Of a DNA stretch of 7,146 nt, positions 1 through 5,992 are shown piece after piece. Source of the stretch: an uncultured Eubacterium sp. (GTDB lineage Bacteria > Bacillota > Clostridia > Oscillospirales > Acutalibacteraceae); contig CAJUDJ010000042.1 in assembly GCA_910584985.1 (NCBI GenBank), forward strand, positions 1 to 7,146, written 5' to 3'. Position 1 is the stretch's first letter; each line of letters begins with the position of its first letter. The notes beneath the pieces were generated by a model, which was not told the DNA's origin, made no database searches, and was given only the letters and a program-made list of their open reading frames with translations. A program made the position numbers and the translations under genes.

Positions 1-1
1 T

Positions 2-412
2 GTCTGCAACACTGTGCTTACTGCACAGCAAACAATTGAGGCAATCGGTCATAGCTATGATGACGGAATTATAACAAAGCCGGCAACAGACAGTGAAACA
101 GGCATAAAAACATACACCTGTTCAGCCTGCGGCAATACAAAAACAGAAATAATCGCTGCAACAGGCAATGAAACAGACACAGATAAACCCAATACAGGAA
201 CAAACAATTCAGAGATAAAAGATACTGAAAGCAGCACAGAACCAGCTGATAAAACCGAATCCGCACCAACAACAAACAACATACCGCAGACTTCGGAGAA
301 ATCCCCTGAAACAGGAGCAAGCTCCGCAAAATCAATCGTTTGCTTGGCGTCGGCGGCGGCATGTGCCTTGATTTCAGCCACAGCACTGAACAAAAAGAAA
401 AAATTGAAATAA
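2..412 (+). CDS. C-terminal part of a secreted, probably sortase-anchored surface protein (5' end outside window)
   Basis: The reading frame is open from the left edge (V-C-N-T-V...), so this is the last 136 residues of a longer protein; the GTG at 14 is probably internal. Residues 16-54 of the fragment form a repeat-like unit: Gly-His-Ser-Tyr, then an Ala-Thr...Thr-Gly stretch, then Tyr-Thr-Cys-x-x-Cys-Gly and Lys-Thr-Glu. Such units occur in tandem in large surface proteins of gut Firmicutes, and the Val-Cys at the window edge may end a preceding copy. A low-complexity Thr/Asn/Glu/Ser/Pro spacer follows (about 55-100), consistent with a wall-spanning stalk. The end is SPETG (101-105), a hydrophobic stretch rich in Ala/Ile/Leu, and the tail KKKKLK, the three-part layout of a sorting signal. 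The pentapeptide fits xPxTG rather than strict LPxTG, so the sortase class is uncertain. The catalytic or binding function is unknown because the N-terminus is missing. Confidence 0.8.
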   Translation, partial: VCNTVLTAQQTIEAIGHSYDDGIITKPATDSETGIKTYTCSACGNTKTEIIAATGNETDTDKPNTGTNNSEIKDTESSTEPADKTESAPTTNNIPQTSEKSPETGASSAKSIVCLASAAACALISATALNKKKKLK

Positions 413-418
413 TCAGAC

Positions 419-462
419 AAAAAATGATGGCAGAAATTAAAATCTGCCATCATTTTTGTTTT
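419..462. terminator. Bidirectional intrinsic terminator between convergent genes
   Basis: A perfect 14-bp inverted repeat (arms 421-434 and 443-456, loop 435-442) begins nine bases after the surface-protein stop. On the plus strand the distal arm runs into a T-rich tract (453-462). On the minus strand the A-run at 419-424 becomes a T-run after the same hairpin. It sits between the convergent 3' ends of the surface-protein gene and araD, so it can end both transcripts. Confidence 0.9.
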
Positions 463-479
463 ATAATATAAATAAAAAA

Positions 480-1190
480 TTATTTGTTTTGACCGTAATA
501 TGCATTTTTGCCGTGCTTTCTCTGATAATGCTTATCCAGAAGATACTGTTCAATACCTATATCTGCATTTTTACTCACAGCGGCAATCCGTTCCGTTCTT
601 GAAGCCATTTTTGCCACCTCTTCAAGAATAAGGGCATTTTGCGTTGCACCAAACGGGTCTTTTCCCCATGCAAACGGGCCATGCCTGTGCACAAGCACAG
701 CCGGGCATTCATTCGGGCTGATTCCTCTTTTTTCAAATTCCTCAACAATCACTTTTCCTGTATTAAATTCATATTCCCCGATAACCTCCTCGGCGGTAAG
801 CCCTCTTGCGCAGGGCACTGCGCCGTTTGCGAAGTCTGCATGCGTTGTGCCATAGGCCGGAATATCTCTGCCTGCCTGCGCCCAGGAACATGCCCAGCTT
901 GAATGGGTATGAACAATGGCACCTATATCGGAAAAGCTTTTATAAAGCGCAAGATGTGTAGGCGTATCAGAGGACGGATTAAGCCGTCCTTCTATCTTAT
1001 TTCCGTTTAAATCCATAACCACCATATCATCGGCAGTCATATTCTCATAGGGAACACCGGAGGGCTTTATAACAAACAGCCTATTTTCCCTGTCTATTGC
1101 AGAAACATTTCCCCATGTAAGCACAACAAGCCCGTATTCAACAAGCTTTAAATTTGCCCTGTATACTTTTTCTTTAAGTTCTTCCAGCAT
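480..1190 (-). CDS. araD: L-ribulose-5-phosphate 4-epimerase (AraD)
   Basis: Cytoplasmic class II aldolase-fold enzyme converting L-ribulose-5-phosphate to D-xylulose-5-phosphate, the last step of the arabinose route. The 236-residue product is close in length to E. coli AraD (231). Recognisable motifs are TWGNVSA (25-31), KPSG (42-45), SSDTPTH (73-79), the zinc-ligand pair H94/H96 in HTHS, HAD (117-119) with the probable catalytic Asp119, the third metal ligand H170 in HRHGPF, and a C-terminal AYYGQ that carries the active-site Tyr in the E. coli enzyme. The ATG at 1190 is chosen because GAGGA lies 8 nt upstream and the N-terminus (MLEELK...) aligns with E. coli AraD. An in-frame GTG at 1205 overlaps the araA stop as GTGA but has no good ribosome site. 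It is the last gene of araBAD, 11 nt after araA. UlaF/SgbE-type paralogues share the fold, but the operon context favours AraD. Confidence 0.96.
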   Translation of the reverse strand: MLEELKEKVYRANLKLVEYGLVVLTWGNVSAIDRENRLFVIKPSGVPYENMTADDMVVMDLNGNKIEGRLNPSSDTPTHLALYKSFSDIGAIVHTHSSWACSWAQAGRDIPAYGTTHADFANGAVPCARGLTAEEVIGEYEFNTGKVIVEEFEKRGISPNECPAVLVHRHGPFAWGKDPFGATQNALILEEVAKMASRTERIAAVSKNADIGIEQYLLDKHYQRKHGKNAYYGQNK

Positions 1191-1198
1191 AATCCGAT

Positions 1199-1203
1199 TC
1201 CTC
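1199..1203 (-). promoter_or_regulatory. Ribosome binding site deciding the araD start
   Basis: GAGGA on the minus strand, overlapping the last bases of araA, sits 8 nt before the ATG at 1190. It favours that ATG over the upstream in-frame GTG at 1205. Because the site overlaps the araA stop codon, ribosomes finishing araA are well placed to reinitiate on araD (inference). Confidence 0.75.
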
Positions 1204-2674
1204 ACATACCAAGCTTATATGCAATATCATTATAGAAAAGTTCTTTTCTGAATGCATTGATTTCCGTGCTTTCATTGATATGCACAAATTCAATGCCCAT
1301 GATTTCAGCAAAATCACGCATATTTTCAGCCGTAAGGCTGTAAGAAAGAACGCTGTGATGTGCCCCGCCTGCATAAATCCACGCTTCAGCAGAGGTCTGA
1401 AGGCAAGGCAGCGGCTTCCATAAAACACCTGCAACAGGAAGCTTCGGCATATCGTTTGTCTGTTCCCTGCATTCCACATCGTTGCAAATCATACGCAGTC
1501 TGTCGCCCATATCAACAAGGGTAACTACGATACCGCACCCCGTCTGTGCTTTGAACACAAGCCTTGCAGGGTCTTCCCTGCCGCCTATGCCAAGCGGATG
1601 CACCTGAATTTTCGGTTTTTCGGCAGAACAGCTTGGGTCAACTTCAAGCATATGAGAACCGAGCAGCATTTCATTTTCAGGTTCAAAATGATATGTATAA
1701 TCTTCCATAAACACTGTGCCGCCGTTAAGACCTTCAGACATTGATTTCATAACACGGAGCATTGCAGCCACTTTCCAATCGCCTTCTGCACCGAAGCCAT
1801 AACCCTGACGCATTAAATCCTGTGCGGCAAGGCCGGGAAGCTGTTTCAGCTGCTGCAAATCCTCAAAATTGGTATGAAACGCATTAAAGCCATATCTTTC
1901 AAGGAATTTTTTAATTGCAATTTCTTCTCTTGCCTGATAGCGGACTGATTCTATATTGTCTGTGTCCATTATATAATTTTTTTCATATTCTGCCATCTGG
2001 GCATCAATTTCATCCTCTGTTACAGCTTCAACCTCACGGATAATATCGCCCACGCCGAAATGGTCAACCTGCCAGCCAAGCTTTATCTGGGCTTCTATCT
2101 TATCACCGTCCGTAACGGCAACATTGCGCATATTATCTGAAATGCGAAGCACATGCGTCTTTTTGGATTCACATGCACCGACTGCAGCACGCATCCATAT
2201 TTCCATTTTTTTCTGAAAGGTTTCATCCTTCCAATAGCCTGCAATCACCTTTCTTTTCAGGCGCATACGGGCAGAAATAAAACCGTGTTCCCTGTCGCCG
2301 TGTGCAGACTGATTCAGATTCATAAAATCCATATCAATATCCTGCCACGGAATATCCCGATTAAACTGTGTATTCACATGAAGATAAGGCTTCTGCAGTG
2401 CCTTTAACCCGGCTATCCAAGCCTTGGAGGGTGAAAAGGTATGCATCCATGTTATAACGCCTGCACATGCTTCATCACAGTTTGCAGCCTGCATCACATC
2501 CAGAATTTCCTTAGAGGTTTTTACGCACGGCTTTGCCGTAATTCTGCACGGAAGCTTACTGCTCCATTCCCTGCACATTTCCTCAGCATGTGCATTAATA
2601 GTTTCAAAAATATCCTCGCCGTAAAGAAACTGTGTTCCCACAACAAACCAGAATTCATAATCCTTAATTGACAT
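1202..2674 (-). CDS. araA: L-arabinose isomerase (AraA)
   Basis: Metal-dependent (normally Mn2+) cytoplasmic isomerase turning L-arabinose into L-ribulose. The 490 residues match the family size of about 475-500. The opening FWFVVGTQFLYGE (8-20) is the family signature. Predicted catalytic and metal residues, by comparison with E. coli AraA E306/E333/H350/H450, are E297 in GFGAEGDWK, E324 in FMEDYTYHF, H341 in GSHMLEVDP, and H439/H440 in GGAHHSV. WMHTFSPSKAW (76-86) is a further conserved block near the substrate site. No truncation or frameshift is visible. The ATG has a strong AAAGGAGT site 7 nt upstream that starts within the araB stop codon. It is the middle gene of araBAD, 13 nt after araB. 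Some AraA enzymes also isomerise D-galactose, which sequence alone does not settle. Confidence 0.98.
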   Translation of the reverse strand: MSIKDYEFWFVVGTQFLYGEDIFETINAHAEEMCREWSSKLPCRITAKPCVKTSKEILDVMQAANCDEACAGVITWMHTFSPSKAWIAGLKALQKPYLHVNTQFNRDIPWQDIDMDFMNLNQSAHGDREHGFISARMRLKRKVIAGYWKDETFQKKMEIWMRAAVGACESKKTHVLRISDNMRNVAVTDGDKIEAQIKLGWQVDHFGVGDIIREVEAVTEDEIDAQMAEYEKNYIMDTDNIESVRYQAREEIAIKKFLERYGFNAFHTNFEDLQQLKQLPGLAAQDLMRQGYGFGAEGDWKVAAMLRVMKSMSEGLNGGTVFMEDYTYHFEPENEMLLGSHMLEVDPSCSAEKPKIQVHPLGIGGREDPARLVFKAQTGCGIVVTLVDMGDRLRMICNDVECREQTNDMPKLPVAGVLWKPLPCLQTSAEAWIYAGGAHHSVLSYSLTAENMRDFAEIMGIEFVHINESTEINAFRKELFYNDIAYKLGM

Positions 2675-2681
2675 AATTTTT

Positions 2682-2689
2682 ACTCCTTT
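2682..2689 (-). promoter_or_regulatory. Strong ribosome binding site for araA overlapping the araB stop
   Basis: AAAGGAGT on the minus strand, 7 nt before the araA ATG, overlaps the TAA stop of araB (2688-2690). The arrangement TAAAGGAG suggests translational coupling between the kinase and isomerase genes. Confidence 0.85.
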
Positions 2690-4265
2690 ATATATTTTCA
2701 GCAGCAGATTTCTGCACAGAAAGCCCTGCTCTGAACAATTCCATATACTGATTAAAACCGCTTACATCCTTTTCATCCGGCTGCACCGTTTTGCTTTTAT
2801 AATTGCTGAATACTTTATCATTCAGATAATCTTCCAGTGTTTTTTTGCAGCTGTCTGCGGCATAGGCAGCAAGCACGGCTATTCCCCATGCGCCGCCCTC
2901 GCCTGCTGTCTCCATAACAGAAACAGGCGTATTCATTGCACCTGCCATAAGGCGCTGACTGACATATTCCGTTTTAAATAAGCCGCCGTGCCCCATAAGA
3001 CAGTCAATTTTCACATTTTCTTTTTCCAAAATATCCATTCCGATTTTAAGCGTTGCCATGGCAGAATAAATCTGGGCTCTTATAAAATTGGCAAGATTGA
3101 AACTGGAATTTTGAGTTCTTACAAACAGCGGTCTGCCCTCCTGAACATGTGCAACCGGTTCACCAGAAAAATAATTATAATTTACAATTCCACCGCAGTC
3201 TGCATCGCCCTTAAGTGCTTCGTTATAAAGCAAATCATAAATCTGCGGCTTTGAAAGGTTACTGCCGGCCGCAGCTGCAAACTCGCAGAAAACATTTACC
3301 CAATAATCCAGATCCGTGCAGCAATTATTGCAGTGCACCATCGCAACCGGCTTTCCTGTGGGTGTTGTTACCATATCTATTTCTTCATATACCCTTGAAA
3401 GCTGCTTCTGAAGAACAACCATGGCAAAAATAGAAGTTCCTGCCGAAACATTGCCTGTTTTCACAGATATGCTGTTGGTTGCCGCCATTCCCGTTCCTGC
3501 ATCTCCCTCGGGCGGACACATAAGCACACCCGGTTCAAGAAGCCCGCTTGGATCAATCAGCAATGCACCCTCAGCAGTCAGCCTGCCGGCAGACTTACCT
3601 GCAGAAAGAACTTTCGGCAGCACATCTTTTATATTCCATCTATATTGCTTAGCAGCATCTGTCTGCGAAAACTTATCCAGCATTTCACTGTTAAAATCAT
3701 TTGTTTCGCTGTCTATCGGAAACATCCCCGATGCTTCGCCGATTCCAATTACTTTTTCACCTGTCAGCTTCCAGTGAACATAGCCTGCAAGCGTAGTCAA
3801 ATACGCAAGGTACTCCACATGCGATTCCCTGTTCAGAATTGCCTGATACAGATGGGATATGCTCCACCGCTGCGGAATGTTAAACTCAAAAAGCTGTGTA
3901 AGCTCTGCCGATGCTTTTTCTGTTGTAGTATTTCGCCATGTTCTGAAAGCGGCAAGCTGATTTCCGTTTTCATCAAACGGCAGATAGCCGTGCATCATCG
4001 CTGAAAATCCGATGGCGGAAAGTTTTTTAATTTTCGTGCCGTATTTTTTATAAACCTGCTCATTCAGTTTTAAATATGCATCCTGTATACCGCTCCACAC
4101 ATCATCCATATGATATGTCCAGAAGCCGTTTTCAAATCGGTTTTCCCATGTATGGCTGCCGGTGGCAACAGGGTTGCAGTTTTCATCAATCAAAACCGCT
4201 TTGATGCGGGTTGAACCAAGCTCAATGCCAAGCACTTCCCTGCCGTTTATCACATAATTCTTCAA
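2688..4265 (-). CDS. araB: FGGY-family L-ribulokinase (AraB-type)
   Basis: ATP-dependent sugar kinase, assigned to phosphorylation of L-ribulose to L-ribulose-5-phosphate because it leads an araB-araA-araD operon. Of its 525 residues, the N-terminal domain has the phosphate-binding GIELGSTRIKAVLID (13-27), then FSAMMHGY (87-94) and TWRNT (109-113). The C-terminal actin-like domain has GDAGTGM (254-260), where D255 is the likely catalytic base, GNVSAGTS (271-278), and the nucleotide-binding stretches MGHGGLF (424-430) and AGEGGAWG (454-461). The sequence belongs to the 'LGIELGSTRIKAV' kinases I recall from Bacteroidetes and Clostridia rather than to the E. coli AraB branch, so sugar specificity rests on context; a xylulokinase-like activity is the main alternative. 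A Cys cluster, HCNNCC (311-316), is notable. The start is TTG: GGGGG lies 7 nt upstream, no ATG is nearby, and the next option (GTG, codon 5) is too far from that site. Confidence 0.9.
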   Translation of the reverse strand: MKNYVINGREVLGIELGSTRIKAVLIDENCNPVATGSHTWENRFENGFWTYHMDDVWSGIQDAYLKLNEQVYKKYGTKIKKLSAIGFSAMMHGYLPFDENGNQLAAFRTWRNTTTEKASAELTQLFEFNIPQRWSISHLYQAILNRESHVEYLAYLTTLAGYVHWKLTGEKVIGIGEASGMFPIDSETNDFNSEMLDKFSQTDAAKQYRWNIKDVLPKVLSAGKSAGRLTAEGALLIDPSGLLEPGVLMCPPEGDAGTGMAATNSISVKTGNVSAGTSIFAMVVLQKQLSRVYEEIDMVTTPTGKPVAMVHCNNCCTDLDYWVNVFCEFAAAAGSNLSKPQIYDLLYNEALKGDADCGGIVNYNYFSGEPVAHVQEGRPLFVRTQNSSFNLANFIRAQIYSAMATLKIGMDILEKENVKIDCLMGHGGLFKTEYVSQRLMAGAMNTPVSVMETAGEGGAWGIAVLAAYAADSCKKTLEDYLNDKVFSNYKSKTVQPDEKDVSGFNQYMELFRAGLSVQKSAAENI

Positions 4266-4272
4266 TTTTAAT

Positions 4273-4277
4273 CCCCC
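4273..4277 (-). promoter_or_regulatory. Ribosome binding site supporting the TTG start of araB
   Basis: A GGGGG run on the minus strand lies 7 nt before the TTG at 4265. It is the only purine-rich G-run in the leader and fixes the unusual start codon. Confidence 0.65.
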
Positions 4278-4295
4278 TGCAAATTTTCTGTTTTT

Positions 4296-4324
4296 ATTTT
4301 ACAATATTGATTTTAAGATTTCAA
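4296..4324 (-). promoter_or_regulatory. Predicted sigma-A type promoter of araBAD
   Basis: On the minus strand, TTGAAA (4319-4324) and TAAAAT (4296-4301) are separated by exactly 17 nt; each hexamer matches five of six consensus positions. Transcription would start near 4289, giving a leader of about 24 nt before the TTG. The spacer contains the palindrome CAATATTG (4302-4309), and the palindrome ATAATATTAT (4324-4333) abuts the -35. Either could bind a regulator, but both are AT-rich and may be chance. Confidence 0.75.
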
Positions 4325-4329
4325 TAATA

Positions 4330-4390
4330 TTATAAAAAGAAACCCGGCAAAAAGCTGAGGTACGGTAACGCATCTAAATCATCTGCCGGG
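4330..4390 (-). terminator. Intrinsic terminator of the CorC-like gene
   Basis: On the minus strand the hairpin begins 10 nt after the stop of the CorC-like gene. Arms at 4382-4390 and 4343-4351 make a 9-bp GC-rich stem (CCCGGCAGA with TTTGCCGGG, one G-U pair), followed by a TTTCTTTTTATAA tract (4330-4342). The loop of about 30 nt is long for a simple terminator. It separates the CorC-like transcript from the araBAD promoter immediately downstream. Confidence 0.75.
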
Positions 4391-4399
4391 GCGAATTTA

Positions 4400-5710
4400 T
4401 CAATTATTATCTTTTATTGTTACAACTGCTTTCTCAACTGTATGGTTTATTGTATTTAAAACCTCAATCAGCAGTTTATCTGTCTCAACCGTAAACGAAC
4501 TGTTATCATGGGGAATAGTGCAGTTAATTCCGAACACATAGCCGCTGAAGGTTTCATATTCATCAATGGGAAGCTTTATATCAAGTGCTTTTTCCACATC
4601 ATCAAGGCTGGCAGAGCCTTTTATCTGCCACTTATTATCCGCACAGGGCTGAATATCCGGCTCTTCATTTACACGGCTTTCTTCATCCTCAAGATCGCCT
4701 ACGATTTCTTCCAGCAAATCATTCATTGTGATAATACCCACAGTGCCACCGTATTCATCAAGCACAACCGAAAAATGATTTCTGCTTTTCTGCATTGCTT
4801 CAAAAAGAACATCGGTTTTCATATTTTCAGGCACAAAAACAGGCTGAGAAACTGCGTTTTCCATAACGGAAGCCTTGGATTTATCCTTTAATCTGAAATA
4901 CTTTTTTGAATCCAGCACACCGATGATTTTATCAATACTTTCGCAGAATACGGGATAAAGGCTGTGATTGGAGGCCGTAATGATTTCATTCCAGCTTTCA
5001 ATGCCGTCATCTGTATCCAGGCCGATAATATCTGTTCTGTGAGTTGAAATTTCACCGCACTCCTTATCGTCAAAATCAAAGATGTTTGAAATCATCATTT
5101 TTTCATCCTTGTCAATAATGCCTTTTTCAGATCCCACATCAACAAGCATTCTGATTTCCTCTTCACTCACCTCTTCATCCTGCGCATTCGGATCAATTCC
5201 GATACAGCGAAGCACAATATTGGTTGAAACGGTAAGAAGCCAAACAAGCGGAGCAAATATTTTTGAAATCACGGAAATAAGCCCCGAAACACCTAAAGCA
5301 AGGCTTTCGGTTTTGCGCATTGCAATCCGCTTCGGCACAAGCTCGCCGAATACCAGGGTAAGATAGGAAAGAATCATTGTAATTACAATAACGGCAATTG
5401 TATCCAGCGTTGAACGCGAAATATTGACACCCGTTTCCAGCACAAGATCAACAAGTATTTCCGAAAAATTATCTGCAGCAAAGGCAGAACCGAGAAATCC
5501 GGAAAGGGTTATGGCAACTTGAATGGTTGCAAGAAAGGATGCAGGCTTTGAGGTTAAACGGACAAGTCTTTTCGCTTTTTTATTTCCGCCTTTTGCAAGC
5601 TTTTCAAGTTTAACATCGCTCATGGAAACAATAGCGATTTCAGCACTTGCAAAAACAGCATTTATCATAATAAGAATTACCTGCAAAAGCAGCTGTGCCC
5701 ATAAAGGCAT
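4400..5710 (-). CDS. CorC/CNNM-family membrane protein (DUF21-CBS-CBS-CorC_HlyC), putative Mg2+ transport or efflux
   Basis: A 436-residue membrane protein of the group often annotated 'hemolysin family' or CorC; characterised relatives (CNNM, bacterial CorC, MpfA) act in Mg2+ export. Domain order: DUF21 with hydrophobic segments at about 4-29, 57-79, 103-124 and 138-168, including the family motif FASAEIAIVSMS (20-31) and GELVPKRIA (122-130); an acidic linker, EEEIRMLVDVGSEKGIID (183-200), typical of this family; a CBS pair at about 217-275 and 285-345, the second with DEYGGTVGIIT (318-328); and a CorC_HlyC domain from about 355 to 432 with SGYVFG (389-394). Length and order are normal and no lesion is seen. 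The ATG has AGGAGT 9 nt upstream. The gene is monocistronic, with its own promoter and terminator, and diverges from the sigma-like gene. The transported ion is inferred from family only. Confidence 0.93.
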   Translation of the reverse strand: MPLWAQLLLQVILIMINAVFASAEIAIVSMSDVKLEKLAKGGNKKAKRLVRLTSKPASFLATIQVAITLSGFLGSAFAADNFSEILVDLVLETGVNISRSTLDTIAVIVITMILSYLTLVFGELVPKRIAMRKTESLALGVSGLISVISKIFAPLVWLLTVSTNIVLRCIGIDPNAQDEEVSEEEIRMLVDVGSEKGIIDKDEKMMISNIFDFDDKECGEISTHRTDIIGLDTDDGIESWNEIITASNHSLYPVFCESIDKIIGVLDSKKYFRLKDKSKASVMENAVSQPVFVPENMKTDVLFEAMQKSRNHFSVVLDEYGGTVGIITMNDLLEEIVGDLEDEESRVNEEPDIQPCADNKWQIKGSASLDDVEKALDIKLPIDEYETFSGYVFGINCTIPHDNSSFTVETDKLLIEVLNTINHTVEKAVVTIKDNN

Positions 5711-5746
5711 TTTAAAATCACTCCTGTTAAAAACTTATTTCTGAAT

Positions 5747-5775
5747 ACTATAGCACAGCTTAAGAAAAACTACAA
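5747..5775 (-). promoter_or_regulatory. Predicted promoter of the CorC-like gene (extended -10)
   Basis: On the minus strand TGCTATAGT gives an extended -10 (hexamer 5747-5752), with a weak -35 TTGTAG (5770-5775) at 17-nt spacing. The start site would be near 5740, leaving a leader of about 30 nt that contains the AGGAGT ribosome site. Confidence 0.6.
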
Positions 5776-5792
5776 TATCTCGCAAAAAATAT

Positions 5793-5813
5793 TACAATTT
5801 GTTAATAATTGTA
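5793..5813. promoter_or_regulatory. Inverted repeat in the divergent intergenic region, possible operator
   Basis: TACAATT (5793-5799) and AATTGTA (5807-5813) form a 7-bp perfect inverted repeat with a 7-nt spacer, giving half-site centres 14 bp apart. It lies about 18 bp upstream of the -35 of the CorC-like gene and about 80 bp upstream of the -35 of the sigma-like gene. The geometry suits a dimeric regulator, but the surroundings are very AT-rich, so chance is a serious alternative. The rest of 5711-5992 holds a smaller inverted repeat (5817-5831, arms AAATTC/GAATTT), the two promoters and the ribosome sites; I see no gene or RNA in it. Confidence 0.35.
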
Positions 5814-5894
5814 TAAAAATTCCAAGAATTTATATATCAGAAACTAAAATTATTCATCTATTTATAAAAGTATTTCAAAAAAGCTGCAATAATA

Positions 5895-5923
5895 TTGACT
5901 ATGACGGAAAATTTAAGTAAAAT
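5895..5923 (+). promoter_or_regulatory. Predicted sigma-A type promoter of the membrane sigma-like gene
   Basis: TTGACT (5895-5900) and TAAAAT (5918-5923) are separated by exactly 17 nt. The start site would be near 5930, giving a leader of about 63 nt. This looks like a housekeeping promoter, so the gene may be expressed basally rather than only by its own sigma activity. Confidence 0.7.
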
Positions 5924-5980
5924 ATCATCAGTGGCAAAACCAATCAAAACAATATGTGAATTTTATTGTAAAAGATTTTC

Positions 5981-5986
5981 AAGGAG
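5981..5986 (+). promoter_or_regulatory. Ribosome binding site fixing the start of the sigma-like gene
   Basis: AAGGAG lies 6 nt before the ATG at 5993, strongly supporting that start for a reading frame that has no stop codon within the window. Confidence 0.85.
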
Positions 5987-5992
5987 ATAATT

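Noticed and set aside
55..453. Minus-strand open frames opposite the surface-protein gene
   Set aside because: They lie antisense to a frame with a clear sorting signal, have no ribosome site, and one runs into the terminator hairpin; their Leu/Phe/Val-rich composition is the complement of the low-complexity coding strand.
639..902. Plus-strand open frame with several Cys inside araD
   Set aside because: Antisense shadow of a strongly conserved enzyme; no ribosome site or recognisable domain.
1174..1479. Minus-strand open frame overlapping the 3' end of araA and the start of araD
   Set aside because: Out-of-frame reading of conserved araA codons with no family resemblance.
2153..2671. Plus-strand open frames inside araA
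   Set aside because: Antisense shadows of the isomerase gene, without start signals.
2988..4004. Several plus-strand open frames inside araB
   Set aside because: Antisense to an intact 525-codon kinase; none shows a domain or ribosome site.
4351..4381. Possible AraR operator or catabolite-response element in the loop of the 4330-4390 hairpin
   Set aside because: A CGTAC core is present on the minus strand, but neither the AraR palindrome nor the cre consensus is matched over its full length.
5776..5894. Riboswitch or small RNA in the divergent intergenic region
   Set aside because: The stretch is very AT-rich, with only short inverted repeats and no GC-rich conserved core. The CorC-like leader is about 30 nt, too short for a Mg2+ riboswitch such as ykoK.
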